Shown: positions 7,513 to 17,681, numbered from the stretch's first letter. The stretch is 32,556 bases of DNA from Pseudomonadota bacterium (GCA_029780695.1 JAKOYD010000134.1:1-32556); one strand, 5' to 3'. The notes: a model not told the origin generated them from the letters alone. Numbers and translations: made by a program.

Positions 7513-7955
7513 TGGCGCGCCGTTGGTTGCTTGACACGTTCGTGCTGTCCGAGCCGATGCGTCCGCAACCGGATGCAGTGGTTCTGGATTGGCTGCGAGC
7601 CTGTGCGCACGAATCCTGCGTGGCAGCCGCCTCATTCGGTGAGCTGCACTACGGTCTGGCTTGCCTGCCGCAGGGGGTAAAACGCAATCGAATCCAGGCG
7701 TGGGCCACGCAACTTTCTCAACAGTTTGACGGCCATGTGCGTCCCACCGACCAGGCGATCTGGAAACACTATGGCGAACTCAAGGCTTCGCTGAAAGTCA
7801 TGGGGCGCATGCAAGACGCGCTGGACATGGTGATTGCCGCCACGGCGCTCGCAAACGGTCTCACCCTGGTCATCCGCAACACCCGTCAGTTCGTCCTTAC
7901 CGGTGTTCCGCTCTTTAATCCGTGGGGCGACGCCGCCCCTCAGCAGACTGCATGA
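7512..7955 (+). CDS. VapC/FitB-type PIN-domain toxin
   Basis: A 147-residue PIN-domain protein, probably a metal-dependent RNase held inactive by the antitoxin upstream. It begins MARRWLLDTFVLSEPMRP, where the family usually has LLDTNVLSE; the first catalytic Asp is kept but the following Asn is replaced by Phe. The conserved Glu sits in ASFGELHYGL, and the C-terminal acidic region in DALDMVIAATALANGLTLVIRN. The ending TGVPLFNPW is typical. The start at 7512 is preceded by GGTGAGGAG; an alternative GTG at 7509 is one codon earlier. The stop codon overlaps the thrC start as ATGA, so the toxin is translationally linked to an essential biosynthetic gene. Confidence 0.88.
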   Translation: MARRWLLDTFVLSEPMRPQPDAVVLDWLRACAHESCVAAASFGELHYGLACLPQGVKRNRIQAWATQLSQQFDGHVRPTDQAIWKHYGELKASLKVMGRMQDALDMVIAATALANGLTLVIRNTRQFVLTGVPLFNPWGDAAPQQTA

Positions 7956-9403
7956 ACTACCTTTCCACCCGTGGCGACACCGCGCCCAGAAATTTTTGCG
8001 ACATCCTGCTGGAGGGCCTGGCGCCCGATGGCGGGCTGTACCTGCCCGACCACTATCCTCAGGTCGATGCCGCCACGCTGGCGCGCTGGCGCGACATGTA
8101 CGCGACCCAAGGCTATGCCGCGCTGGCGTTTGAAATTCTCTCGCTGTACATCGACGACATCCCCGCCGCCGACCTGAAGGCGCTGTGCGAAAAGACATAC
8201 ACGCCAGCCGTGTTCGGCACGCGTGAAATCGTGCCGCTGACAAAGCTGCATGATGCTTCGACAAGCTCAGCGCGAACGGATTTTTATCTTGAAGCCCTGT
8301 CCAACGGTCCCACGCTGGCCTTCAAGGACATGGCCATGCAACTGCTGGGCAACCTGTTCGAATACGAACTGGCGCGGCGCGGCGAGCAACTCAACATCCT
8401 GGGCGCCACCAGCGGCGACACCGGCAGCGCGGCCGAATACGCCATGCGCGGCAAGCACGGCATTCGCGTCTTCATGCTCAGCCCGCACGGCCGCATGAGC
8501 CAGTTTCAACAGGCGCAGATGTTCAGCCTGCAGGACGAAAACATCCACAACATCGCCATCGAAGGCGTGTTCGACGACTGCCAGGACATCGTCAAGGCCG
8601 TCAGCAACGACCTGGCCTTCAAGCGCCAGTACAAGATCGGCACCGTCAACTCGATCAACTGGGCGCGCCTGCTGGCGCAGGTGGTGTACTACTTCGCAGG
8701 GTATTTTCAGGCCACGCGCGACAACGGCGAGAAGGTCGATTTCACCGTGCCCAGCGGTAATTTTGGCAACGTCTGCGCGGGCCACGTGGCGCGCATGATG
8801 GGCCTGCCGATTGGTCAACTGGTGGTGGCCACCAACGAAAACGACGTGCTCGACGAGTTTTTCCGCACCGGCGTCTACCGCGTGCGCGGCAGCGCCGACA
8901 CGCACGAGACCAGCAGCCCGTCGATGGACATCAGCAAGGCCAGCAACTTCGAGCGCTTCGTGTTCGACCTGCTCGGCCGCGACGGCGCGCGCACGCGGTT
9001 GCTGTTTCACGATGCACTGGCAAGCAGCGGCCGGTTCGACCTGAGCGCCGACCCCGCCTTCGGCCAGACGCGCGAGCGCTACGGTTTCGTGAGCGGCAAG
9101 AGCACGCACGCCGACCGCCTGGCCACCATCCGCGACGTGTTTGAACAGCACGGCGTGATGATTGATACCCACACCGCCGACGGCGTGAAGGTGGCGCGCG
9201 CACATCTGCGCCCGGGCGTGCCGATGGTCGTGCTGGAAACCGCGTTGCCCATCAAGTTTGCCGCCACCATCCGCGAGGCGCTGGGGCGCGACCCTGATCG
9301 GCCGCCGCGTTTTGACGGCATCGAAAAGCTGCCGCGCCGCGTGCGCGTGATGCCGGCCGACGCGCAGGCCGTCAAGGCCTTTGTGGCGCAGCAATGTGCG
9401 TAA
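7952..9403 (+). CDS. thrC: Threonine synthase
   Basis: A 483-residue PLP enzyme that converts O-phosphohomoserine to threonine, the last step of the pathway begun by hom. The N-terminus MNYLSTRGDTAP, the PLP lysine in SNGPTLAFKDMAMQLLG (Lys125), the LGATSGDTGSAAEYAM motif and VPSGNFGN are all typical. The start at 7952 was chosen by family and because it overlaps the toxin stop codon (ATGA). Residues 101-110 (DASTSSARTD) correspond to an in-frame copy of a short dispersed repeat and replace what is normally a short variable loop just before FYLEALSNGP. Expression probably depends on read-through from alaA-hom, on a promoter at the toxin-antitoxin pair, or on both. Confidence 0.96.
   Translation: MNYLSTRGDTAPRNFCDILLEGLAPDGGLYLPDHYPQVDAATLARWRDMYATQGYAALAFEILSLYIDDIPAADLKALCEKTYTPAVFGTREIVPLTKLHDASTSSARTDFYLEALSNGPTLAFKDMAMQLLGNLFEYELARRGEQLNILGATSGDTGSAAEYAMRGKHGIRVFMLSPHGRMSQFQQAQMFSLQDENIHNIAIEGVFDDCQDIVKAVSNDLAFKRQYKIGTVNSINWARLLAQVVYYFAGYFQATRDNGEKVDFTVPSGNFGNVCAGHVARMMGLPIGQLVVATNENDVLDEFFRTGVYRVRGSADTHETSSPSMDISKASNFERFVFDLLGRDGARTRLLFHDALASSGRFDLSADPAFGQTRERYGFVSGKSTHADRLATIRDVFEQHGVMIDTHTADGVKVARAHLRPGVPMVVLETALPIKFAATIREALGRDPDRPPRFDGIEKLPRRVRVMPADAQAVKAFVAQQCA
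8256..8279 (+). repeat. Short dispersed repeat inside thrC
   Basis: The segment beginning CTTCGACAAGCTCAG and ending CGAACGG matches, from memory, a short repeat very common between genes in many betaproteobacteria. Here it lies inside thrC, in frame, and is read as STSSART. Only one copy is present in this window, so membership in a repeat family rests on recall. Confidence 0.6.
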
Positions 9404-9415
9404 AACGGGGCGCTT

Positions 9416-9452
9416 GCGCTTATCCTTGTTTGATAGCTTGCTATTGTTATCG
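9416..9452 (+). repeat. Partial TAGCT-family repeat between thrC and mobB
   Basis: The 67-base gap between thrC and mobB contains TTTGATAGCTTGCTATTG, sharing the TTTGATAGCT core of the dispersed repeat family, but the GC hairpin part is not recognisable. It may be a degenerate or truncated copy. No terminator was seen in this gap, so mobB may be co-transcribed with thrC. Confidence 0.35.
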
Positions 9453-9470
9453 TAGTGTGGTGCAGTTCGC

Positions 9471-10016
9471 ATGAAGGTGGTCGGGTTCGCGGGTTTTTCG
9501 GGGTCGGGCAAGACGCAGCTGCTGGAGCGCGTGATTCCCGCGCTGCGGCGGCGCGGGCTGCGGGTGTCGGTGGCCAAGCACGCGCACCACAAGTTCGACA
9601 TTGACCACGTCGGCAAGGACACCTTCCGTCACCGCGAGGCGGGCGCGTTCGAGGTGGTCGTTGCGTCGCGCAACCGCCTGGCACTGATGCGCGAATTCGA
9701 GCGCGAAAGCCAGCTGTCGGTACACCACCTGATCGCCGAGTTGTACGACGGCGTGGACTGGGTGCTGGTGGAAGGCTTCAAGGACAGCGATTTGCACAAG
9801 ATCGAGGTCTGGCGCGCGGATGCCGGCAAGGACGCGCGCTACCCGCACGACGAGTTCATCGTCGCCATCGCCACCGATTCGCCCGACCGCCTGCCCGAGG
9901 CCACCCTGCGTCCCGTGCTGAATCTGAACGACGCGGAGGCGGTTGCGCAGTGGCTGGTCGACCATGGCCAGCGCTTTGACTACGACCCCGACCGACACGC
10001 CGCTCACCATGTCTGA
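9471..10016 (+). CDS. mobB: Molybdopterin-guanine dinucleotide biosynthesis adaptor MobB
   Basis: A 181-residue P-loop GTPase-like protein that assists MobA in attaching GMP to molybdopterin. The Walker A motif GFSGSGKTQLLERV is at residues 6-19, followed by VAKHAHHKFDIDHVGKD and FRHREAGA, then LVEGFKDSDLHKIEVWR, all family hallmarks. The length is normal. The stop codon lies 8 bases inside moeA, so the two genes are translated together. No clear Shine-Dalgarno site precedes its ATG. The cluster mobB-moeA-moaD-moaE points to an organism with molybdoenzymes of the MGD type. Confidence 0.94.
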   Translation: MKVVGFAGFSGSGKTQLLERVIPALRRRGLRVSVAKHAHHKFDIDHVGKDTFRHREAGAFEVVVASRNRLALMREFERESQLSVHHLIAELYDGVDWVLVEGFKDSDLHKIEVWRADAGKDARYPHDEFIVAIATDSPDRLPEATLRPVLNLNDAEAVAQWLVDHGQRFDYDPDRHAAHHV

Positions 10017-11271
10017 TGCCCCACGCCGCCCGCCCCTGATGCCGCTCGACGAGGCGTTGCAGCGCCTGCTGGCGCACGCCGCGCCGCTGGGCCGCGCCGA
10101 ACAGGTCAGCACCTTTGACGCCGATGGCCGCGTGCTGGCGCAGGACGTGGTGTCGGCCCTGCAGGTGCCGCCGCACGACAACTCTTCGATGGACGGCTAC
10201 GCGGTGCGCTCGGCCGACCTTGTCCATGCCGGCATCGAGCTGCCGGTGTCGCAGCGCATTGCTGCTGGCCAGTTCGGCACGCCGCTGGCGCCGGGCAGCG
10301 CCGCCCGCATCTTCACCGGCGCGCCCCTGCCGCAAGGCGCCGACAGCGTGGTCATGCAGGAAGACGCCGAGCCGCTGGAGGGCGGCGCGCGCGTGCGCTT
10401 TGCCGCCGTGCCCGCGCCAGGGCAATGGGTGCGCGCCGCTGGCGAGGACGTCACGCGCGGCGCCGTGGTGCTTCAAAAAGGTGAGCGTCTTGCGCCCGCC
10501 AGCATGGGGCTGGCGGCCGGAATCGGCCTGGCCGAGCTGTGCGTGGCGGCACGCCCGCGCGTGGCGTTGTTCTCCACCGGCGACGAGCTGGTCATGCCCG
10601 GCGAAGTGCCGCCCGCGCAAATGGCGCCCGGCGCCATCTACAACAGCAATCGCTTTTTTCTGCGCGCGCTGCTGCTGCGGCTGGGCTGCGCGGTCACAGA
10701 CCTGGGTATCGTGCCCGACCGGCGCGACGCCACCCTGGCCGCGCTGCGGTCGGCGGCAGAAGGGCACGACCTCATTTTGACCAGCGGCGGCGTGTCGGTG
10801 GGCGAAGAAGACCACATCAAGCCCGCCGTCGAACAGCTCGGTACGCTCGATCTGTGGCAGATCGCGATGAAACCCGGCAAGCCGTTTGCGTACGGTCAGA
10901 TTCGGCGCGCCGCGGGCGGGCAGGGTGGCGCGGCGCACTTCATGGGCCTGCCGGGCAATCCGGTGTCGAGCTTTGTCACCTTCTTGCTGCTGGTGCGGCC
11001 GTTCTTGCTGAAGCTGCTGGGCGCCGCGCGGCTCGACGTGCCGGCGCTGGCGCTGCGAGCCGATTTCGATCTGCCCAAGGCCGACAAGCGGCGCGAATTT
11101 CTGCGCGCCCGCCGCAATGGGCAAGGCGGGCTGGATTTGTTCACCAACCAGAGTTCCGGCGTGCTGACGTCGGCGCATTGGGCCGACGGGCTGATCGATC
11201 ACCCCGCCGGCGCCACGATTGCGCGCGGCGACACGGTGCGCTTCATTCCCTTGGCGGAGTTGCTGGCATGA
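10009..11271 (+). CDS. moeA: Molybdopterin molybdenumtransferase MoeA
   Basis: A 420-residue enzyme that inserts molybdate into adenylylated molybdopterin. The N-terminal DNSSMDGYAVR motif, GAPLPQGADSVVMQED, STGDELVMPGE, TSGGVSVGEEDHIKP and GLPGNPVSSFV are all present in the expected order. The start at 10009 overlaps the mobB stop by 8 bases, and the stop codon overlaps the moaD start as ATGA, so the three genes form a tightly coupled operon. Length is typical of the family. Confidence 0.96.
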   Translation: MSDAPRRPPLMPLDEALQRLLAHAAPLGRAEQVSTFDADGRVLAQDVVSALQVPPHDNSSMDGYAVRSADLVHAGIELPVSQRIAAGQFGTPLAPGSAARIFTGAPLPQGADSVVMQEDAEPLEGGARVRFAAVPAPGQWVRAAGEDVTRGAVVLQKGERLAPASMGLAAGIGLAELCVAARPRVALFSTGDELVMPGEVPPAQMAPGAIYNSNRFFLRALLLRLGCAVTDLGIVPDRRDATLAALRSAAEGHDLILTSGGVSVGEEDHIKPAVEQLGTLDLWQIAMKPGKPFAYGQIRRAAGGQGGAAHFMGLPGNPVSSFVTFLLLVRPFLLKLLGAARLDVPALALRADFDLPKADKRREFLRARRNGQGGLDLFTNQSSGVLTSAHWADGLIDHPAGATIARGDTVRFIPLAELLA

Positions 11272-11522
11272 AGCAGGTCACGGTGCGTTATTTCGCTTCC
11301 ATCCGCGAGGCGCTGGGCTGTGGCAGCGAGCAGGTCAGCACCAGCGCGCCCACGCTGGCCGCGCTGCGCGACGAATTGATCGCCCGCGGCGGCGCGCATG
11401 GCCAGGTGCTGGCGCGGGGCCGCGCCGTGCGCGTGGCGCTCGACCAGGACATGTGCGACGAATCCGCCGCGCTGCCTGCCGGCGCCGAAGTGGCGTTTTT
11501 TCCGCCCGTCACGGGCGGCTGA
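11268..11522 (+). CDS. moaD: Molybdopterin synthase sulfur carrier subunit MoaD
   Basis: An 84-residue ubiquitin-like protein that carries sulfur as a C-terminal thiocarboxylate for the dithiolene of molybdopterin. It starts MKQVTVRYFASIREALGC and ends FPPVTGG, with the essential terminal Gly-Gly. Its start overlaps the moeA stop (ATGA). The catalytic partner moaE is not directly downstream as usual but lies 1.2 kb further on, beyond a gene on the opposite strand. Confidence 0.95.
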   Translation: MKQVTVRYFASIREALGCGSEQVSTSAPTLAALRDELIARGGAHGQVLARGRAVRVALDQDMCDESAALPAGAEVAFFPPVTGG

Positions 11523-11564
11523 CGCAGCGGCAACCGGCCTGGCCTGGGCGCACCGCCCCGGCGC

Positions 11565-12470
11565 CTACGCCGTGGCAACGGCGTCGCTGCTTGCCCACAG
11601 GCATCGGACTGCGGCATCGCTGGCCGCCGTCATCGGCAGCCGCAAATCGCCAGTGCACCAGCCCTGCATCGCCAGCAGCGCTTTCAATGGACCGGGGTTC
11701 GGTTCGGCGAAAAGCGCTTGCACCATCGGCACCAGCGGCAGCCAGCCCGCGCGCGCCCGCTCCAGATCACCCGATGCCAGCGCGGCCAGCAGCGCCACGA
11801 AGCGCCGCGTGTGCACGTGCGCCGACGCAGCAATGGCGCCGGCCCCGCCCTGAGCCACGGTGCTGAAAATCTGCAGGTCTTCACCCGCCAACACCTGCAG
11901 CCGCCCGTCACCGATCAGCGCCAGCGTCTTGCCGGCATCGCCGCCGCAGTCCTTCACGGCGCGGATGTTGGGATGAGCGGCCAGCGCCAGCAGCGTGTCC
12001 CGCGCCATCACGGCGCCGGTGCGATACGGAATGTCGTACACGATGAGCGGCGCCGCACTGGCGTCGGCCAGTTCGTTGAACCAGTGGCAGATGCCCGGTT
12101 GCGCCGGGCGCACGTAGTGGGGCGCCGCGACCAGCAGGCCGGCCAATGCGGGGCTGTCCGGCAGGTTCAGCCGCCGCACCCAGTCGCGCGTGTCGGGCAG
12201 ATGGCAGCCGCTCACGCCCATCACCAAGGGCAGGCCGGCGGCGTGCTCGGCCACCGTGCGCAGGCAGGCCAGCTGCTCTTCTTTCGAGAGCGCCGCCGCC
12301 TCGCCCGTCGAGCCGCAGACGACGAAGCCGCGGATACCGGTGGCTGCCAGGTGCGCCGTCAAGCGGGCCAGCGCCGCATGGTCCACCCCGCCGTCCGCAA
12401 AGGGTGTGATGAGAGGAATCCACAAGCCCGAGAAGTCGGGCGGGCAAGCAGGGGTTGAGATGGGGTTCAC
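11565..12470 (-). CDS. Dihydrodipicolinate synthase/N-acetylneuraminate lyase family protein
   Basis: A class I aldolase of about 301 residues. The family motifs are visible: the GSTGEAAAL loop (usually GTTGE), the tyrosine in VYDIPYRTG and the Schiff-base lysine in IRAVKDCGG, followed by GEDLQIF. It may be a DapA-like enzyme or a related lyase for another 2-keto acid; the core dapA cannot be identified from this window. The preferred start is GTG at 12470, because AAGGA lies 8 bases before it; an ATG at 12479 (three codons earlier) would overlap that ribosome binding site. The gene lies in opposite orientation between moaD and moaE, which normally adjoin, so it appears to have been inserted there. 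Confidence 0.85.
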   Translation of the reverse strand: MNPISTPACPPDFSGLWIPLITPFADGGVDHAALARLTAHLAATGIRGFVVCGSTGEAAALSKEEQLACLRTVAEHAAGLPLVMGVSGCHLPDTRDWVRRLNLPDSPALAGLLVAAPHYVRPAQPGICHWFNELADASAAPLIVYDIPYRTGAVMARDTLLALAAHPNIRAVKDCGGDAGKTLALIGDGRLQVLAGEDLQIFSTVAQGGAGAIAASAHVHTRRFVALLAALASGDLERARAGWLPLVPMVQALFAEPNPGPLKALLAMQGWCTGDLRLPMTAASDAAVRCLWASSDAVATA

Positions 12471-12738
12471 GCGAAACATCCTTTCCGGGACAAGGCCATG
12501 ACCGCAAGGGTGAGGCCGAAGTCGGATGTGCGCGGACTGAAAAGCTGCCGAAGAACCCGGGTAGCCCGCCGTCGCCCACCTGACGACGGCTGCCGCAGCG
12601 CCGGTCAGATGCGCTGGGGTGCTTTCGATTTGGGCGCGGTGCACGCGGCAGCACGGCCAGCCGCAAAGCGCGGCAAGGGGCAGGGCAGGGCGTGCAAAGG
12701 CATCCGGCCAGTGTAGCGGCGCACGGCGCGGCCCGATG

Positions 12739-12744
12739 CAAAAT
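12739..12744 (+). promoter_or_regulatory. Possible -10 box for a leaderless moaE transcript
   Basis: CAAAAT ends exactly 6 bases before the moaE ATG at 12751, the distance expected between a -10 box and the transcription start, and no Shine-Dalgarno sequence is seen. The same geometry occurs before the genes at 26602 and 30172. No convincing -35 box is visible. Confidence 0.4.
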
Positions 12745-12750
12745 GCGCGC

Positions 12751-13311
12751 ATGAGTCTGCCCCGTGTTTCGATTCAGCCACACGACTTCGATTTGAGCGC
12801 CGAGGTGGCCGCGCTGCGCGCTGGTGATGCGCGCGTGGGCGCGGTTTGCGCCTTTGTCGGCACGGTGCGCGACAGAAACTGGCCTCCCACGCTCGCCGCT
12901 GCGCAGGGGTCGCCGCACCCCGACGGAGGTGACGCTGCTCGGAGCGACCCGGCGGCGCATCGCGACGGCGCCACGGTCAGCAGCATGGAGCTGGAGCACT
13001 ACCCCGGCATGACCGAGAAAGCCATCGAGGCCATGATCGACGAGGCGCTACGCCGGTTCGACGTGCTCGGCGTGCGCGTCATCCACCGCGTCGGCCTGCT
13101 GCAGCCGCAGGATCAGATCGTGTTGGTGGCCGTGACGTCCCCGCACCGGGGCGAGAGCTTCCAGGCCTGCGAATTCCTGATGGACTACCTCAAGACCCAG
13201 GCGCCGTTCTGGAAGAAAGAGCAAACGCCCGAAGGCGCGCGCTGGGTGGACGCGCGGGTGAGCGACGACGCGGCGCTGGCGCGCTGGGGCATTCAGGCGG
13301 CCAACGCGTGA
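12751..13311 (+). CDS. moaE: Molybdopterin synthase catalytic subunit MoaE (with in-frame insert)
   Basis: A 186-residue MoaE, which with MoaD converts cyclic pyranopterin monophosphate to molybdopterin. The core motifs are GAVCAFVGTVRDRN, LEHYPGMTEKAIEAM, VIHRVG, VAVTSPHRGESFQACEFLMDYLKT and the active-site lysines in APFWKKEQ. The family is usually near 150 residues. The extra length is an insert at about residues 44-73, between DRN and the LEHYPGM strand, rich in Pro, Ala, Asp and His and encoded by a GC-rich dispersed repeat. The insert lies in a surface loop region, so the enzyme may still work. The start at 12751 may be leaderless. The stop overlaps the nuclease start (GTGA). Confidence 0.93.
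   Translation: MSLPRVSIQPHDFDLSAEVAALRAGDARVGAVCAFVGTVRDRNWPPTLAAAQGSPHPDGGDAARSDPAAHRDGATVSSMELEHYPGMTEKAIEAMIDEALRRFDVLGVRVIHRVGLLQPQDQIVLVAVTSPHRGESFQACEFLMDYLKTQAPFWKKEQTPEGARWVDARVSDDAALARWGIQAANA
12882..12968 (+). repeat. GC-rich dispersed repeat inserted in moaE
   Basis: The stretch with CCCACGCTCGCCGCTGCGC, a central region of short inverted G/C runs and a final GACCCGGCGGC resembles, from memory, a long intergenic repeat common in Comamonadaceae. It coincides with the part of MoaE that has no counterpart in the family, and keeps the frame. Edges are approximate. Confidence 0.6.
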
Positions 13312-13859
13312 CGGCGCGCGCGCTGGCGGTGCGGTGCGTGGCACTGGCCGGGCTGTGGCTGGCGCTGCCCGCGGCGGCGCAGGACGGCGCTGGCCCCCAG
13401 ACTGGCGTGCCCTGGCTGGCCCGTGTGAGCTACGTGGTCGATGGCGATTCGATCTGGGTGTGGCCCGAAGGCGGCGGCAACCGCGTGCGCCTGCGCATTG
13501 ACGGTGTGGATGCGCCCGAAATCTGCCAGGTCTATGGAGCCGAGTCGCGCCAGGCGCTGCAGGCGCTGGCGTTGAACCAGCGCGTGCGCGTCACCGTGTG
13601 GGCGCGCGACCGCTACGGCCGCGCCATCGCGTCGGTGGTGCGGCTGGACGGCGACATCGACCTGGGCGAGCACATGGTGGCCGAAGGCTGGGCCTGGACC
13701 GATGGCTGGGGCGCGCGCCTGGGCAAGTACTGGCGCGCCGAGGCACAGGCGCGCTGGGCCGGACGGGGCCTGTTCGCCCAGGGGTGGCCCGAACTGCCAG
13801 CCGACTTTCGCCGCCGCCACGGGCCATGCACCCCCGGGCAGCCCACGTCTGTTCATTAA
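13308..13859 (+). CDS. Secreted thermonuclease-like (SNase) protein
   Basis: A 183-residue protein with an N-terminal signal peptide (hydrophobic ALAVRCVALAGLWLALPAAA, likely cut near residue 24) and a staphylococcal-nuclease fold. The motifs are VVDGDSIWVW, RLRIDGVDAPE with the catalytic Arg and Glu, and ARDRYGRAIASV with the second Arg. It should cleave DNA or RNA in a calcium-dependent way in the periplasm or outside the cell. The start is GTG at 13308, overlapping the moaE stop; this gives a complete signal peptide. Its position in the moa operon appears to be a matter of co-transcription rather than shared function. Confidence 0.88.
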   Translation: MTARALAVRCVALAGLWLALPAAAQDGAGPQTGVPWLARVSYVVDGDSIWVWPEGGGNRVRLRIDGVDAPEICQVYGAESRQALQALALNQRVRVTVWARDRYGRAIASVVRLDGDIDLGEHMVAEGWAWTDGWGARLGKYWRAEAQARWAGRGLFAQGWPELPADFRRRHGPCTPGQPTSVH

Positions 13860-13862
13860 AGA

Positions 13863-13920
13863 ATGCTATTTAGTTTGTAGCTAACAGCGGTTGCCCCGCC
13901 TGCGGTGGAGGCCCTTTATG
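13863..13920 (+). repeat. TAGCT-family dispersed repeat before clpB
   Basis: GCTATTTAGTTTGTAGCTAAC is followed by a GC hairpin region (GCGG...CCGC), GGAGGCC and CTTTATG, the order seen in the other copies. It fills the first part of the gap between the nuclease gene and the clpB promoter. Confidence 0.5.
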
Positions 13921-13969
13921 ATGTGCGAACGGGGACGGCGCCGCGCCATGGCAGCCGGCCGCAAAACCC

Positions 13970-13997
13970 CTTGATTCCTTGTGAAAACACCCCATCT
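13970..13997 (+). promoter_or_regulatory. Sigma-32 heat-shock promoter of clpB
   Basis: CTTGATT at 13970-13976 and CCCCATCT at 13990-13997, with a 13-base spacer, closely fit the RpoH consensus (CTTGAAA, CCCCATNT). The start of transcription would be about 20 bases before the ribosome binding site GGAGG at 14011. Confidence 0.78.
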
Positions 13998-14023
13998 GAA
14001 GCAGCAATTCGGAGGTTTTCTTC

Positions 14024-16621
<2,598 letters not shown>

Positions 16622-16670
16622 CCTTGCACTGCGCTTGCTCTGGCCGTGGCATTGACTGCCAGAAGCCGGG

Positions 16671-17609
16671 TCAGCGGCGGCGGTTGGTGCCGGCCCGGCT
16701 GGTGGCGGGCGCCTTTGCCCCAGGCGGAGGCGTGATCGTGTGCCGTACCAGATCGCAAAAGGTGGCCAGGTCGGCCGACGGATCCTTGGCGCGGGTGGTC
16801 ATCAGCATGGGCGAGACCAGTCCAGCGTCGTCGATGCTGCGGTAGATGACGTCGTCGCGCTGCAGTCGCTGCACCGAACTGGGCACCAGCGAGACGCCAA
16901 TGCCCGCCGCCACCAGGCCGATGGCCGTCTGCAGGCCGTTGGTTTCAAAGGTGCGGTCGATGGAAAGGCCGCGCACCCTGAAATGCCCGATCACCTGGTC
17001 GGCAAAACTGGGACGCGGTTGCGCCGGGTACAGCACCACCGTCTGCTGGGCGAGTGACTTCAAGGTCACGACGCGTTGGCTAACCAATGGGCTGCCGATG
17101 GGCAGTACGGCGACCATCGGCTCCTCCGTCACCAGCGTGTTCTCAAGGCCGTCATGGTCGATGGCCACGCGGCCAAACCCGATGTCTATGCGCCCTGCCA
17201 GCAGGGCATCCACCTGCTGCAGCGATGTCAGTTCGGACAACCGCACATCGATGTCGGGATGCTGCGCCATGTAGGTGTGGATGACCGTGGGCAGGGCGCC
17301 GTAGAGCATGGAGGGCACAAAACCCACCCCGATCCAGCGCCGCTGGCCCATGCCCACCCGCTGGGTGGCCGCCTTCAATTCGTGCACGCGCCCGAGGATC
17401 TGCACCGCCTGCTCGTAGAAGAAAGCGCCCGCGCGCGTCAGCTTCAGCGGCCGTGTCGAACGGTCGATCAGGACCACGCCGAGCTCGCTTTCGAGTTGTT
17501 GGATTTGCCGCGACAGCGGCGGTTGTGCGATGTGCAGTTGTTCCGCTGCGCGGGTGAAGTTCAAGGTCGTGGCCACGGCCTCGAAATAACGGAGCTGACG
17601 CAGTTCCAC
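16671..17609 (-). CDS. LysR-family transcriptional regulator (CatR/BenM-like)
   Basis: A 312-residue regulator. The N-terminal winged helix (LRYFEAVATTLNFTRAAEQL, AQPPLSRQIQQLE) is of the CatR/BenM/CbnR type that controls aromatic catabolism, and the rest is an effector-binding domain (GVGFVPSMLYGALP, GIGVSLVPSSVQ). The C-terminus is Pro/Arg-rich. The start is GTG, preceded by GAGG at a 5-base spacing. It is the last gene of a minus-strand series tautomerase - binding protein - sulfatase - lysR, 72 bases after the sulfatase stop. An ATAC-N7-GTAT site, the consensus known for this subfamily, lies upstream of the first gene at 20474. The effector is unknown. Confidence 0.92.
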   Translation of the reverse strand: MELRQLRYFEAVATTLNFTRAAEQLHIAQPPLSRQIQQLESELGVVLIDRSTRPLKLTRAGAFFYEQAVQILGRVHELKAATQRVGMGQRRWIGVGFVPSMLYGALPTVIHTYMAQHPDIDVRLSELTSLQQVDALLAGRIDIGFGRVAIDHDGLENTLVTEEPMVAVLPIGSPLVSQRVVTLKSLAQQTVVLYPAQPRPSFADQVIGHFRVRGLSIDRTFETNGLQTAIGLVAAGIGVSLVPSSVQRLQRDDVIYRSIDDAGLVSPMLMTTRAKDPSADLATFCDLVRHTITPPPGAKAPATSRAGTNRRR

Positions 17610-17681
17610 GGTGCCTCGCGCGGGTGGCTATGAACGCTCGGCATTATGGGTCGCCCCTGATGGCACGGGGCGATGTGGTTT

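Noticed and set aside
12569..12591. Inverted repeat GCCGTCG/CGACGGC in the gap before moaE
   Set aside because: Such short GC inverted repeats are expected by chance at this base composition, and no other signal is attached to it.
17651..17673. Hairpin TCGCCCC/GGGGCGA between the sulfatase and lysR genes
   Set aside because: No T-run follows on the minus strand, so it is not a convincing terminator, though it may affect mRNA stability.
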